This document shows, piece after piece, positions 1-13,200 of a stretch of 64,000 bases of DNA. This DNA is from Fomitopsis serialis. Taxonomy: Eukaryota; Basidiomycota; Agaricomycetes; Polyporales; Fomitopsidaceae. The notes beneath the pieces are model-generated. The model made no database searches. It was given only the letters and a program-made list of their open reading frames with translations, and had not been told where the DNA came from. The DNA lies in assembly GCF_022376445.1 (NCBI RefSeq), contig NW_025954965.1, positions 310,001 to 374,000 of the forward strand, in the 5' to 3' direction. A program made the position numbers and the translations under genes. Numbering within the stretch: the first letter of the stretch is position 1; each line of letters begins with the position of its first letter.

Positions 1-3000
1 TCGCAGTCAGAGGCAGGCATCCCAGGTGGTTTGCCCCGGGGTGCGCGAATAAGTGCACGGTTCCCGGTAGTACTTGCTTTAGACGATTGCGCAATAGGGT
101 TGTCCCTCGCACTGGTCAGCTGTTGTGATGCTGTGCCGGTTGTTGGTTCGGGACATGGCTCGGGTCGTCGAGACTTGGGTTTTGCCTTCTTAGAGGCTGA
201 CCTCATCGTCTCGCGATCCGGGTCGACAAGATCTCTACCAGAGCGTTGCCGAGGACGTGCTGACGGAAGTCGAGATCCTTGTGGATCGTCACGTCTACCT
301 CGGGGGATCGGATCCTCTGGTTCAGGATCAGGGGAATCGACTCGTCGTGCGACCCGTTTAAACTTGTTCGGTCCTGGTCGTTGTGAGTCTTGTGCCTGAT
401 TGTATGCACTCTGCATGACGTTGACAAGGGCTCCCCCGTAGTCGTCGTCAACGAAGTCCTGGTCGAGGACGATGTCAACAAGGTCGAGAGAGAGATAACG
501 ACATCAAATTCACCTCTTCCTGAGGCTTGGATGCCTTCACCCGTTTCCGCCTCGATGTCTGCTCGCTCGTGGCAGCTGCGTCCCTCTTTCTCTTGCTTGA
601 ACCAGATGCTGGACCGGATAGAAGAATATAAGCTCGATTATGTCGCTGGGGAGGTTCAGTTACGCTGCGCGCCGCCGTAAGCGTGTCGAATCGAGCATCG
701 TCGATATGCGTTTGGGCGAAATGCTCCTGCGACATGACGCCGTCCGCGGGCGACGACTCTTCTATTTGAGCGAGCGAGTGTCGCAACGGAATTTCGGGCG
801 ACTGCGCACGCGGAGACCCCAAAGCTGGAGTTTGCGAACGACTGATGTCCATAGCATTTTCATGCTTTGTGTTCTCCGGAGCGTTGCAATCAGGTGCCGG
901 AGCATCAACAGGTTCTCTGGGTGACACCTGGAACAGTTTATGTCTCGCGTCCGCCTCTTTTGAGACGGGAGACAATTGCGCACCTCGTAATCATAGAATC
1001 CGGGGCTCGTAAACACGCTGTTCACAGCTCTGCAGTGCCGGAATCTCTGGGCTGCCAGGACGAGTCTCGCACCAAGCCTCGCTGCTTGTGGTGCGAATAC
1101 ACCGGTCTTCTCCACACCCGTCAGGGCAGGCTTGACATTGCCGAATTGTGTCTTGGCATGGAGATGTGTTTGATGCAATTGACTATAATCCGCTTTCCCC
1201 AAATCCTTGTGGATCGCGAGGAACACCTCCGACGCATGTATGCCAGTATCCAGGAGATGCATCAGACAACTCGAGTAGTGACATCCGAGGCAATATAACG
1301 ATGACAGGTACGAGACGCTATGCGGTGGCGAGAGGTTGGAGCGACACGATCGCATCTCGTGCAACTAGTGGGTACAGTATATCCGTCAGCAAAGATACTG
1401 AGGTAGAGGAGAGTGTGAGAACCTTGCTCGAAAACTCGGCTCGACGAACACGCAGGGCACACGCAGCCTGGAACACACAGACGTCGTCACTGTCCTTGAG
1501 CTCCCTATAGAACAGTCTCAGTGACATTGCAGTAGCAGCTGTGCCACGGGACTCACCTCGGTGTAAGAACAGCTGTATGCGAATCTTCGCCTGCGCCCAG
1601 TTGTCGGAGGATGCGAACAGCCCTATTCCGGTCGTTGATGAGATCTTGCGTCTTGCAGCGTTGTGTAGGGACCATGTTGGTGCATTTGCAGGTTCGCCCT
1701 TCGACGTAGCAAGTGGAGCATATCACCAGGCAGTCACCTCGGTTTTGTTGTTGACAACATGAGTCGCACTTGAAGTAGCTCTGGAAGATATCGGCTCCAC
1801 AGAAGTCGCAAGCGAACGTACATGGTTGCTCGTTGGCTGCATGGGAGCGCGAAGACGGCGATGTTGGCGGTGGTTGAGAGCGGACATTGTGAACTGCGCC
1901 TCCGTCGTCAACATTATCCACCGGCTCGCCGTACTCTTCGCGAAGCACGCCATCAAAGAGCGACACCAATAAGTCCAGCACAGCAGTGTCTCTGGTCATT
2001 CTGCGAGCTTCGGAGGGGGATACCTGGGCTACTGACTCGAGCTCCTTGGTGTAGTGACGGAGCGAGTGGTGCAAGACTGACTTAGTGCGATAAATCTCTG
2101 GTCGGCAGACCCTGTAACGGCTAATGAGCACGCATACAATCACAGCATGTAAGAATACTCACCGTCGGTAGATGGGCAATTCGTACAACAAAGCCGTCGT
2201 CAGTCCCTTGACCGTTATTCTTGACCACGACAGCTTCATTGTAAGACCGCCATGGTTGACCACTTGATGGCAGCTTCTAGGCGGAATGATGAACAAATCA
2301 CCAAGTTTTTGCTCCGCGACGTATACGGGAAATGGGGCGTCCCTCAGCTCATCGATGGTCGTTGCATGGTTCTCCCAGTCCAACTCTTGCCCCAGCGTCT
2401 CCTGGAAATATTTCGCAACCTCCGGGGCGACATCCGAAGCGGTCATGAACCAGAACGAACTGCCGTCCTCTGTGTGGCACATGAGGTTATGTCCCGTGGA
2501 TCCACAGAGATCTTTATGGCAAGGCGTGAAGGTGTCGCCGATCCCATAATAGCACATGATAGTCTCAACTCGTTCCTGAAGAGGTATGCTGATAAGTCGG
2601 ACAACTATGGTGGGCGAGGATATATCACTCACAGAATGAGGAAGATGTGCCAATAGGTCTTTGGATCCGCCTGGTTGTAGTTCTGGCGGGATTACATCAG
2701 AGTAAAGCCAGTCCCTCCACTCCTGAGGGCAATCGACATCCTTGGCATAGAGAGGCGGGTCTAAATCAAAGCGTGTCAGTATAAGACCAGCGAGTCTCAC
2801 ATAATATGTGGCGACGCGCGTAACGACGTTGACTCACCTCCTGTCGTGAAGCGCGAAGTCGTACGGGAGTGCTCGACGAAGTCGGAGAGTGTCATGTCTA
2901 TGTCTTTGTAGTTCTGAACGTTACGCGCCGAGAGCACTTCATGATACATGTTCGGACTGAGCGACGAGCGGGCATTCAGATGGAATTATAAGTTGCTTAC

Positions 3001-3532
3001 CAGTATCTCCATCTTTTGCTACGAGCCGGTCCGCGTCGAAGGCCCCGCACCACCTCGGGTCTGTATGCCAACCTTCAACAATGAGTGGTATTCCCTGGCG
3101 CTCGGCTTCGTCGGCCTTTGTAGGCCATAACTCGTCGTGTATGGAGACCCGATGAACCAGCTGAAAGTTGCTATTCTCCAGCAATCCAGAGAGCGTCCAG
3201 TCTTTCGTAGTGATCGAGGTGGGCGATGTGATGGGAGCAGGCATGGGGACTGGAGGGGCGACTGCCTCAGTAATAGCGTTACCTGCATTCGCCGTGGGGC
3301 GTTCAGCTGCAGATCGGACACCTGAGGAATGGTGGATCCCTGATGGGGCGCTCGATGCAGGTCCTGCCTGAGGGGATTGCGCCTCTCTGAGGAAGCCTGG
3401 ACGCGTGGTCGGGACCACCTTTTCGCTCTGGGCCCAACTTGAAAGGCGGTCGCGCCCTGGTAAAGCTGGGACTACACCGTCACGAAACTCCCTCTGGGGC
3501 CCCTCCATGATCTTATGTCGCATGTTCTCCAT
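1..3532 (-). CDS. JmjC-domain protein with cysteine-rich segment, 3' end off the window
   Basis: This is a JmjC-type (cupin-fold) Fe(II)/2-oxoglutarate oxygenase-like protein, probably nuclear. The core exon lies at about 2159-2800. It shows the metal triad as PCHKDLCGS (His near 2518, Asp near 2512) and a distal His in SCHQVVNHGG near 2269. The next exon (about 1558-2120) starts VCRPEIYR and carries a Cys cluster (CDFC, CDSC, CSTC, CKC) at about 1690-1820. The tail is Ser/Pro/Arg-rich and stays open to base 1; the last intron I can place runs from near 493 to near 458. The start is set at an ATG in strong context (GCCATGG) at 3532, but upstream in-frame sequence is open, so an earlier exon is possible. 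The family is typical of Agaricomycetes. Substrate is unknown; histone demethylation would be inference. Confidence 0.75.
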
Positions 3533-4098
3533 GGCAGCTGTAAAAGGAAGAGGAAGCGGGAGTTGGCCGATGTTGCAGCCCGCTGGGCGAGAGCTTATGA
3601 AGGAGCCTGAGATGCCTTTGATGAGTCCGGTGGTAGCGTCAGTGCCTCGTACGGATGGAGTGTGCAATGTCCGTGCAGTTGAGGGAAGTGGATTGCCCGG
3701 GAGGCTATGCAGCGACGGGGACGTGCCTGCGTCTCAAACCGCGCGCAGGGTCATTTCATTGAAGAAAGAACTCTGTCGTAGCCGCCGGCCCATGGTCTCG
3801 CTCCCGCTGTGATCGACGCGACGCGCTCTCCCGCGCGTCCCGTCACGCGACTGTGACGCGCCATCCTCACACTGGCAGGCTCTGTATGTACGCTGCCCTC
3901 ATCCCAGCAGCTCTTACTCTGCTCTCCTGCTCTTCTGCTGCGACCGCCATCTCCTTCGAGTGCGCGACTCCGGAGACACCGCGGTGATTGCCTGCCTTCT
4001 TCCATCGCAGGACCACTGCCCCACTGATCTTACACTACGATAACCCACACAGATCACACGGCCTTTCGACCTCAGTCCGCGCCGTCTCAACCGACACG
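3533..4098. promoter_or_regulatory. Divergent intergenic region, JmjC gene / RING gene
   Basis: This holds the 5' ends of two divergently transcribed genes. I see no conserved coding sequence and no clear TATA box. The 5' leader of the JmjC gene contains a very short upstream reading frame near 3730-3760. Confidence 0.4.
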
Positions 4099-5754
4099 AT
4101 GTCCAGTGTCTCTCTGCCAGAGTTGGACTTCTGGGAGTTCGTGAACTGTGCGCGATGTCATCTGCCCTTCGAGACAGACGCAGGAATGCCGCCCATCCCT
4201 TTCTGGCTCACGGAATGCGGACATGTCGTATGCAACAATCATCTCAGTGCGTGTTCGGAACATTCCTCACCTATATCCTCCGAATCATCGTTCCCACACT
4301 GTGCAGACGCCGACCAGAGTTGTGCACAATGCGGTGCGCAAGGGATACAACTCGTGCCGTTGCAGAAGGATGTGGGTACATGCCTGCCCTCCCTTCTATG
4401 CACTGCTTCACATTGCCAATGCCACATAGATGGAGGCTCCCATGTCGGAATGGTTCCGGTCTGTGACACAGACTCTAGACAGTGTGGCCTATGCAACGAG
4501 GGTATGTCTCGGAAGCATGTCAGATCGTGGCTGCGAAGTCACCGGTTTGGTATAGTTTCAAATGGAGACACTTGCCTCGTTGGCACGGCATTACAAGAAC
4601 AAATACATCCAGCAGCGCTCCCTTATCGATCGCCTCAAGAACGAGTTCAAGGCAATGAAGAAGTACCGGACTCTGTCCACGGGTCGTCCACAAGTCTCAC
4701 ATATATGTGTGCTAGGGCGCTGGAGGACCTGAAGGCCGAGAATGCTCAACTGCAGCAATATGCTGGGTACCAAGGCATGTCTTCTGACATCCAAAACGCG
4801 AATGGGAAGCGACGAATGCTAGCCAACCATCAGTAAGTGTTGGATCTTCAAGATGTCAGTTCAGTAACTCTATAGCTTTCAGGCACCCGAGCGGTGTACG
4901 AACGAACTCGAGCCCACGTTCTGTTGTCACTCCAATAGGTCCAGATCGGCTAACGCTGCCGCCCGACCGTCAGCAACCCAGTTTCGCGCCCGTCGCACAA
5001 GCTCCAGATCAGAGTACGACTCCGCATAGGGACAGGCCGGGGTCTAGTCGATTCGTTCAGTACGTATCGTTCATAGTCTTTTACATCACGATTTTACTCC
5101 GGTCGGACGTTCTGTCTGACGGCCTCCTATTCAAGGCAGTATGCATATCAGCCTGCACACGCTGTCCATCCAGGCGTTGTGCACGCGTCCTTGTCCCATG
5201 AGCAAGCAGCTCCTAGGCAGGCTTTGTCACGACAAGCGCAAGCGCAACTATCGTCTGGACGTGCGCATATATCCACCCAGGGTCTTCCTTCTTTCAATGA
5301 CGCCGCTACGGAAGGCTACCATGAGGCGGGGCCGTCGTCCGGCAGTCTTCGGCCAATTCAAGGAGATGGTTTTAGAGGCGCCGGTCACGATAGGACACAG
5401 ATGCCGCCACCGCCAACTCCTCAGATGCCGAGGACGTCTTTACAACAGCGTGCTTCCTTTAGGCCTCCTGCAACACCCCAACTACAACCATCTGGTGGCT
5501 CTCGTCGTTTCTTACCTCCTACGCCGGTTCGACCGAGAGAAACTGCTGCTCCCAACCGTGCATTGCTTCAACAACCTCGCAACCACCAGGTGCTGCAGAC
5601 ACAGCGCTTCTCAGGACCATCGAACATGCAATCGTTCTCTGGGTCATCTGCGTCTGGTCAACAACGGAATCAAGATCTGGTCTCGGGCCCATCTCGTGCA
5701 ACATCCTTCGCAGCTTCGGGGGGTCAGCGGACGCCCTTCGTACCTAATCGCTAA
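4099..5754 (+). CDS. RNF212/Zip3-family RING protein (meiotic crossover E3-like)
   Basis: The N-terminus has a RING finger: CARC, then LTECGHVVC with a following His, then CAQC. It is split by an intron at 4247-4306. After it comes EAPMSEWFRSVTQTLDS and then a coiled coil (LARHYKNKYIQQRSLID, LKAENAQLQQ). The C-terminal half is a long Ser/Pro/Gln-rich disordered tail with many SP, TP and PR motifs. The order (short RING beginning WEFVNC, linker, coiled coil, Ser-rich tail) matches RNF212, Zip3 and HEI10 proteins, which act as SUMO or ubiquitin E3 factors at meiotic recombination sites. The start ATG at 4099 lies 32 bases before the first RING cysteine codon region and begins MSSVSLPELDFW. At least four introns are needed; the one near 4670-4715 has a poor donor. 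Family is fairly sure, meiotic role is by homology only. Confidence 0.78.
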
Positions 5755-6170
5755 CACCTTCGAGAGGTCGTCTGAGACTCTGTGTCGTCATTTACAATTA
5801 GTCTCACTATCCTAGTGCCTCTGATTGTAGTGTGTTTGTCTTGCGTGTTATATGATGCGTTTCGAGTCCCGTGCGACACCTACGTGATGCACGGCATGTC
5901 TGAGCGGCTTGCGACCCACTGGTAATTCCATGAAGTAAGTATGCAAAATATACAGGCGATGGATGAGGTCACGTAGAATCTGAATCTTGATCTAAACCCC
6001 GATGGTGGCGCGCCACGGCGTGACGGGCCCCTGCTGGGTGCGAGAGGCGGTGGCTGCTGCGCAACGACAAAGCTGTTCTCCGCACTCACCGAGCGCAGGC
6101 CGCTGTTTTCTATCCGGCCTCCAGTCCACTTTGTCTTTCTTCCTTTCATCACTGACTCTAGTCGACGAAC
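5755..6170. other. Intergenic, RING gene 3' end / LEA-2 gene promoter
   Basis: This stretch holds the 3' UTR of the RING gene and the promoter of the next plus-strand gene. No coding sequence or repeat was recognised. Confidence 0.4.
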
Positions 6171-7472
6171 ATGGCGTACCAGAACGCGTACGGCCAGCCG
6201 CAGTATCCGCCGGCGCAGTATGATGACTACAACCCCTACGCTGCTGCCGCGCAGCCGCACAAGACCTACGAGCAGGGAGGCTACAATTATGAAAGCGGAG
6301 GCTACAATCAGGGTGGATACACTGACGATCCGTCTGGTGTTGGCAAGGAGAGAGACAGGAATGTGTTCGAGCGGGAAGCGGACGACGCATTCCCAAACAG
6401 ACCCTCGGGTCCCAAGTACGCTGCAATCATCTGCTGCCCGTTCTCTGACTGATGGCGCCTTACCTGATAGGAACACGAGGAATATGCGGCGATGGAGGCT
6501 CGAACATAGTGAAGGTCTCTGGACAAGAGGGGGGGCATTGGCCACTTTTGGACGGTTCTTCTGCTGCACCATCATGATCGTTGTGTTCCTGTTCATCAGC
6601 ATCGTGCTGTCCTTGGTTCTGGTATGTAGTAAGTTGAGTGATGCGGTAAGGCGAGGCTGACTCTCCGTGACAGTGGGTCAGACCACCGAGTGTTCTGATT
6701 GGCACTCCGACTCTCAACGGCACCTCACCGGTAAGCAGTTTCGTTTAGAATTCCATGCAGGCTATACCAACCCATATGGCGTAGGTCTCAGTACAGAACA
6801 GTGCTCTTGTCCTTGCGCTTGATGTCGATGCTAGGTACGTGGTCATTCTACGCCATCGTCATGACATTGTGACTGAGGCACGGATGCAGCGTCAGCAACC
6901 CCAACTACTTCTCAGTCCAGTTCACGGACCTGGATCTCAATGTGCGCCTTGATCCTATACGCCGCATGGACAGCGCAACTAATAGCTGGATTCTAGCTCT
7001 TCTATCCCATCAACAACACCGCCGTAGGTGGCGGGTCATTGAAGAACGTCGACTTCAGATCACACGAAACCACGAATATTACCTTCCCGCTCGATCTTAA
7101 GTACAACATCACCGGCTCGTCCAGCACGAATGTTCTCGTCGATCTGGCTCAGAAGTGCGGTGTCCTCCCCGGGTCCTCGAAGTCCGACATCACCATCAAC
7201 TACAAAGCGACGGTACGTGACGGATCTTGTCGCATGAGCGTAACACTGATGCATTCCATGTGCGTAGGTCGACGTCCGTATCTTCGCGATTCCTGTGAAG
7301 CCTACAATCAGCAACAGCTTCAGTTTCGAATGTCCGATTGATAGCAGTGATATCGAGGTGGGTTCTCTGTACCGCGTTCCCGGTTGGTCGTATGCTCAGA
7401 TCATGGTTCCGCTTCCAGAAATTGTTGCAGGAAGCAGGAATCAACATCTCCGACCTTGGCTCGTTGCTCTGA
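6171..7472 (+). CDS. LEA-2-like single-pass membrane protein
   Basis: The N-terminal ~80 residues are Tyr/Gly/Gln-rich and cytosolic-looking (MAYQNAYGQPQYPPAQYDD, repeats of GGYN). A short basic exon leads to one strong membrane segment (FFCCTIMIVVFLFISIVLSL, about 6557-6620). The rest is an extracytosolic beta-rich domain with FYPINNTAV and LDLKYNITG, as in LEA-2/WHy-like domains of fungal membrane proteins. The protein ends in a short exon, KLLQEAGINISDLGSLL, after an intron with donor GTGGGT. About five short introns separate the exons. The start is the first ATG after a clean leader and is followed by the conserved low-complexity head. Function is unknown in fungi; a role in membrane or stress physiology is only a family-level guess. 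Confidence 0.75.
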
Positions 7473-7784
7473 TATTCCTGCTGTTAGACCTGATGGACTG
7501 ATGTCGTATACATCCTGAACTCTTGCACATGCCACTATTGTACATCTCGGACACGGACCTTAGGCTGTATTATTCATTGACGATCTCTGCTTGACACTGC
7601 GGTACATGTGCTCTGTCCGCTATGGCCAACGCGCGGTGTGCATGGGCACCGCTCTCTGGCTTCGCCATGTCAGTAAATTGGCCAGAGCAAACACTCGATG
7701 GCAACGCTCGATGAATTCGAGTGAAATGCTAAACAGGTTATCCATGCGAGTGAGCTATGCAGTGAGCGGCGTCGCTCGGATGAG
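7473..7784. other. Convergent intergenic region
   Basis: This lies between the 3' ends of two converging genes. I see no coding sequence or distinct terminator motif. Confidence 0.4.
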
Positions 7785-9634
7785 TTACGACTTGTCTGCA
7801 TCTGGTGCATGCCCCAGACCTTCGTCGACAATGCGCTCTGCCTCACGCTCGTCCATATCCATCTCGACTCCCGTATCAAGCTCGAGCTGTTTTTCAACTT
7901 CCTGGTCGACGATCCCTGGTGCCTTAGACTTGCTCAAGCACTGGCCGACCATGCTCCTCCACTTTAGATGCCCGTCGACTTCATCACATGCGACGTTCTC
8001 GACACCCTGGACAGGGACTGGGCCCATACCAGCCACGTTCCAGGTGATGTCGGACAGCCTCGTCAGCACGGCGAGGATGTAGTCGTTCGCGCCGTAACCG
8101 TTCACTAGGCGGCCTGCTACGACGCGGCGCGCGGCTGTCCATTGCGCCTCGTCGGTGGATATGGGTGCACCGAAGAGGTAGACGTCTTGGACGAGATGGC
8201 AGGTCTCGGATGGTGGCAACGAGGAGAGGTACTGGAGTGCCTCGAATATGACGAGGGACCCGAGGGAGTAGCCTACGAGTGTGATGGGCCGGTTACCGAG
8301 GACTCGTTGGGCGAGGAGCTTGCCGAGCACCTTGCCTGCCTTGCTGGCGAGGCTCTTAGCGGTCATCCAGGGGTTGTCTGAGATCAAAGAAGTTGGTGAA
8401 TATGGCTATGTCACCACAGCGGCATGATTGATTACGGACCAACGATGCGCGTGAGGTTCAACCATACGGTGGGCGACAGCGCAGAGAACAGGCTGGCGAA
8501 GACGGTCCGCCTGATGATCTCTGCTTTCACGTACTTCATTGCTTGCGACTTGATGAGGGCTGTCAAGGCACTGGATAGCTCCTCGAGAGCCTGTACTTCC
8601 TGCATATTTGGAGTCAAGGCCGAGACTTTCCTTGCAAGTTATGTCTCACCCACTGCAACGCGAACGTATCGTCGCCGTCAAAAACTGTCCAGGGAGCTAC
8701 GACGTCTGACGGCGAGTCTAGCCAACCACTGATGCAGAGCCGCACGCCCAACGTGTCGCGAGGCTGGCGCACTGGCACGATGGCAAGGTCGTTAACCTCT
8801 CGCAAGTATCGGCCCACGGTATCTGCCATCTTTCGTGACCCATAGTACCCAAAGAGCGCGCCGCAGACGACTGAGGAACTCGCCAGACCAGTCGCGAGGA
8901 GGCCTGCAGCGGTTCCACCTACACCAAGCCATCCGAGGACAGTCGACACGCCTGCGCCGACCAGAGGAGCGGCCAGACCACCCGTAACACCTATCAGGAC
9001 GCCGCCAGCTACCGCGCCCAGGCCGATGCCGACTCTGCGTAGTGTCTTGGACTGCTCGGAGGCTTCCTCCTTCGCACTCCTCGTCTTCCGTTCCGCTTCC
9101 TCAAGCGCACGGCTTGGGTTCTTCAAGGTGCCCGCTACCGCGGTCTCGTCAGGCTCGGTGAGCGAGAACAGGAAAGCGCGTGTCCTTGCTGAGTAGTGTT
9201 TGTGGCCGGTGATGTGGAGGAGAAGCACTGTGGACAAGACCTTTCTGACGGAGGCCTCGTCAGGTAAGGGTGGTAGACCGACGATGGAGGTGTCAGAATA
9301 TGGCGAAAGCTCTTCAAGAGGACCTGATCGTTGTATCTAGTTGAGAGACAGACACACTGAGCGGTGCAACGGACTTGCCTCCACCGGGCTCCTGGCAAGC
9401 GTGCCATACATGTTGTAGCAGGTCTTGACCCCATCGATCTATGACATCTATAAACGAGTCCCTGATTTGGTCTTTCTGCTCTTGAGGTTTCGAGGAAAAG
9501 GTGTATTCTGCGATCGCATAAAGTTCTGCGGTATTGCGATGAGCAGCGAGTCGACGGAAGACATGCTGGAAGATCGCAAGACGCTCTGCCTCGGTCAACT
9601 CTTTGGGCGGAGTGACCTTGCTGAGATCGGACAT
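7785..9634 (-). CDS. DUF726 / TMCO4-like membrane protein with alpha/beta-hydrolase fold
   Basis: The product is a DUF726-family protein (yeast Mil1/YFL034W, human TMCO4). The start exon begins MSDLSKVTPPKELTEAERL. A middle exon carries long glycine-rich hydrophobic segments (LGAVAGGVLIGVTGGLAAPL and a second one ending SSVVCGALFGYYG), expected to cross or lie in the membrane. The C-terminal exon has the nucleophile elbow GYSLGS near 8270 and the usual family tail with LVQDVYLFGAPI and a conserved ANDY motif. About four introns are needed. Yeast Mil1 was found as an AP-1 mu adaptin ligand, so a Golgi/endosome location is likely. No enzymatic substrate is established. The gene ends tail to tail with the LEA-2 gene and is head to head with YME1. 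Confidence 0.85.
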
Positions 9635-10242
9635 GGTGGAAGTAGTGTTGTCTCAGATATGGCCCACATACGACTTGTGCTCACGTTCCGAATCTAACCT
9701 GCGGCGAAGCCCGCACACCTTGACAAACGACGTCATACACTAAGGCTCCGAGTCGATCGTAGCTCTTCGTCTCAAATTGGACTCGCAGTCAATGACCTGT
9801 AGATCCAGAGTGTACAGATCCGAAATCTTGCAAGACTCAAGAATGTCGCGGTATCTCGGTGAAGACATTCTTAGTAATGTGAGATACAGTTCGGTCCTTT
9901 GGGCGCGTACGTTTGACCTTCGTGGCGGTGGCACATTCCGGCTGGACAACCGACGACTGCGTATATCTGAGAGCGAGTGATTATTTGAGAAGCATGGATC
10001 TAGCGTTCACAGAGATTCGACCGGCAGGTCCTCGAGAATTGCGGGCAGAAATTGAGCATGACTGTGTACTGCCAGTACTAGCAGTGCAGTGGGTCGGCGC
10101 AGCTCGGTGTCGCGCCGGAAAGGCCACGTGCACCCACGTCCCCAGCGCGGCTTGAGGCTTGTGCATCGACTCGGCCTCGACCACCCTACCTGCCTCTCCT
10201 CCATCCTCTCCTCGTCCTCACCGACGACACGTAGGGCGGCAA
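9635..10242. promoter_or_regulatory. Divergent promoter region, DUF726 gene / YME1
   Basis: This 608-base region separates two divergent genes. A minus-strand reading frame at 9740-9949 has its first ATG only 42 codons before the stop and matches nothing I know. A CACGTG-type E-box sits at 10123-10132 (GGCCACGTGC). No other motif was recognised. Confidence 0.4.
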
Positions 10243-13200
10243 ATGAGCCTCCCATCTTTGGTGAGTTATCTTCAGCCGCTGTATGTACGGCGAGATTAAT
10301 CTTCTGCAGCTGGTGGGTGCTCTTCGCGCCCAGGTGCGACATACCAGGACAGCACCTTTGCATTCGCTACCTCAAGCCCGCTCGCTTTCACTCTCGTGTC
10401 GTCCATGCTCTCTACCAAACTTCCCGCCATCTACAGTCCTACATAGACAGATCCTTCTCTCTCAGCATGCGAGACATATATCTCTCGGCTCCATCTTCTC
10501 ACGGAAACCAACACCTACACCACCTCCAGTGGTCGTAGCCAGAGTGGCTGCGATGGAGGCCGAGGCAAATGCAAACCCACATGACGTGCAGAAGCAAATT
10601 GTTTTGTTCGAAGGGTTGGTGGGAACAGGAGTAAAACCGGGTTATGACGTTGTCATCGCAAGGTGGGAGCGGATGTGCGAGTTTGTGAGTTCCTCGTTAT
10701 TGGTAAGGACGTACAAATATGCTGATGCTGGACTAGGATCCAACGAACCCGCTCATACGGTCTGACATTGCCTTCCAGCTCTACCTAAACGCCTTACTGA
10801 AGAACGGACTTGCCTCCTCTGTGGATGCTGCTGTCCGGAGACGCGACTCTATTCTTGCTGCGACTGCATCCTCAACTCCTGTCGCGGCCTCATCTACATC
10901 TGAAGCGACGTCTGCGGATGCCGCCTCGGTCACGGAATCCTCGACATCAACTTCGTCTTCTCAGGTTACCTCGACACCCAGTCAAAAGCTCGCACAAGCT
11001 GTCCTCGCTGGACAGGGCGCTGTCTCTTCTGCTACCGCATCGCAGAACACCGACATGGCAAAGCTACAAGCCGCGTTAGGTGGTGGCATGGGCGGGCCTA
11101 GCAGTCCGATTGTAGTCACGCTAGCAGAACGTGAGTACTTGCTCAATCCGACTCTCTCGTGTCCCGGCTCTTCCTGCCGTCGTATATTCTTCTGGGACGC
11201 GTCCATTCTTTGTCGCGCACGAAGAGGAGGGACGACTTCACGAATGCTATCGTTGATTGCGGTCATACATCAGTGTGCTCACCGACACAAGTGCAGATTG
11301 ATGTATGACAGCGCAGTCGATCTGGCTTCGTGGTCTGTATCCTCTTGCGGAGGGGAACGAAGGACAGCTTTGACTGGTCTTCCGCCTGCCGTCGCCGACA
11401 TTCGTGCGTTCTTTCGACACTTTTAGATGACGCGTACCTGCCGATTGAGATTAATGCCCGTCGTTGACATATTGATCCTGATACTGCATCTCATTCAGAA
11501 AAGGGTTCATGGGTACCGCGGCTCGTCAGGTTTTTGGTCATCAGCGCAATCACCACCTTCTGTAAGTCCATGCATTACTCACGCGTTCTCGTACTGAAGG
11601 GACGACCATGACAGTCTTCCTTGTCCTCATGGCCGTGCTGCTTGAAAACTCGGGGTTGATGAAGGCTGGGCCCAGGACGTCTGAGTTCGAACCACAGCAA
11701 GGGAAGACCTACAAGTTCAGCGATGTCCACGGTGTTGACGAGGCGAAAGATGTATGCTCACCGTCGTCATCCGAAATGTCACACGGTAACTAAACCATCT
11801 TGTTAATTAGGAATTGCAAGAGGTAGTCGAGTTCTTGAAGGACCCTACTACCTTCGCGACTCTTGGTGGGAAGCTGCCGAAGGGCATCCTTCTCACCGGA
11901 CCTCCTGGAACGGGTAAGACGATGTTGGCTCGTGCCGTGGCTGGAGAGGCCGGCGTTCCGTTCTTCTTCGCTTCAGGGTGAGTTGTTCTTATCACGCTTT
12001 AACCATAGGAAGGATGAATGCTGAACACGGCGCGTCTTGCAGTTCTGACTTCGATGAGATGTTCGTCGGCGTGGGCGCGAGACGTGTGCGCGACCTCTTC
12101 GCTGCAGCGCGCAAGCGACAGCCCGCGATCATCTTCATTGACGAGCTTGACGCGATAGGAGGAAAGCGCTCCAACCGTGACCAGCAGTACCTCAGGCAGA
12201 CGCTAAATCAGCTCCTGGTTGAGATGGATGGTTTCCTGCAGAATGAGGGTGTTATCGTCATCGCGGCGACGAATTTCCCTGACAGTCTAGACCCGTACGT
12301 ACACCATGCCGTTTCATTCCCTGCGCATCCCTGGTTAACCTGGATTTGTTGTTCATAGCGCGCTCGTACGTCCTGGTCGTTTCGACAGGCATATTGCAGT
12401 GCCATTGCCGGATGTTCGCGGCCGCGTCCAGATCCTCAAGCATCACATGAAGGACGTAACCACCGAGCCTGGTAGGTAACAGACAGAACCTTGACTGTCC
12501 ACATATTCAAATTCGACCCTTCCCCGGACAGGTGTCGACGGAATGGTTCTCGCTCGTGGTACGCCTGGTTCTCGGGTGCTGACCTGCAGAACATGGTGAA
12601 CATGGCTGCGGTACAAGCCTCTCGGGAGGGCGCGAAGGCAGTCAACTTGAAGCATTTTGAGTGGGCTAAGGTGCGTTACGTGGATGCCATCACGCAGGAC
12701 GTCCTCACGTTCATAATCCAGGACCGGATCGTCATGGGCACTGAGCGCAAGACTGCTTATATCAGCGACGAGGTCAAGCGCATGACTGCTTATCATGAGG
12801 TAAGTTGCGCATTTCCCTCCTTGCAACGGGGCCCTGACTTCCTGTACAGGGTGGACACGCCCTTGTGGCACTCTACACGGACGGCGCGATGCCACTTCAC
12901 AAGGTTACGTGCGTCCCGCGTGGCCACGCCCTTGGTATCGTATGTTCCCTTCCACATACTCCCCACCCCTTAATCACAGGCTCACGGTGGTGTGAACAAC
13001 ACAGACGAGCCAGCTACCCGAGGATGATCGCTATTCAGTATCTCTGAAGCAATATCTTGCTGAGATTGACGTGTGCATGGGGGTCGCGTTGCCGAAGAAC
13101 TCGGTACGAGTTGGCTCGCTTGGTTACAGGCCTTTTCATATAATCCTTCTTGACATGCTTTTCCAGTCTACGGCCCCGCGAACGTAACGAGCGGTGCATC

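Noticed and set aside
5851..5880. tRNA B-box-like sequence (GTTTCGAGTCCCG)
   Set aside because: No matching A box, anticodon arm or acceptor stem is present upstream or downstream at the required spacing.
9740..9949. Small minus-strand protein between the DUF726 gene and YME1
   Set aside because: The first ATG leaves only 42 codons, nothing matches, and the position is in a divergent promoter.
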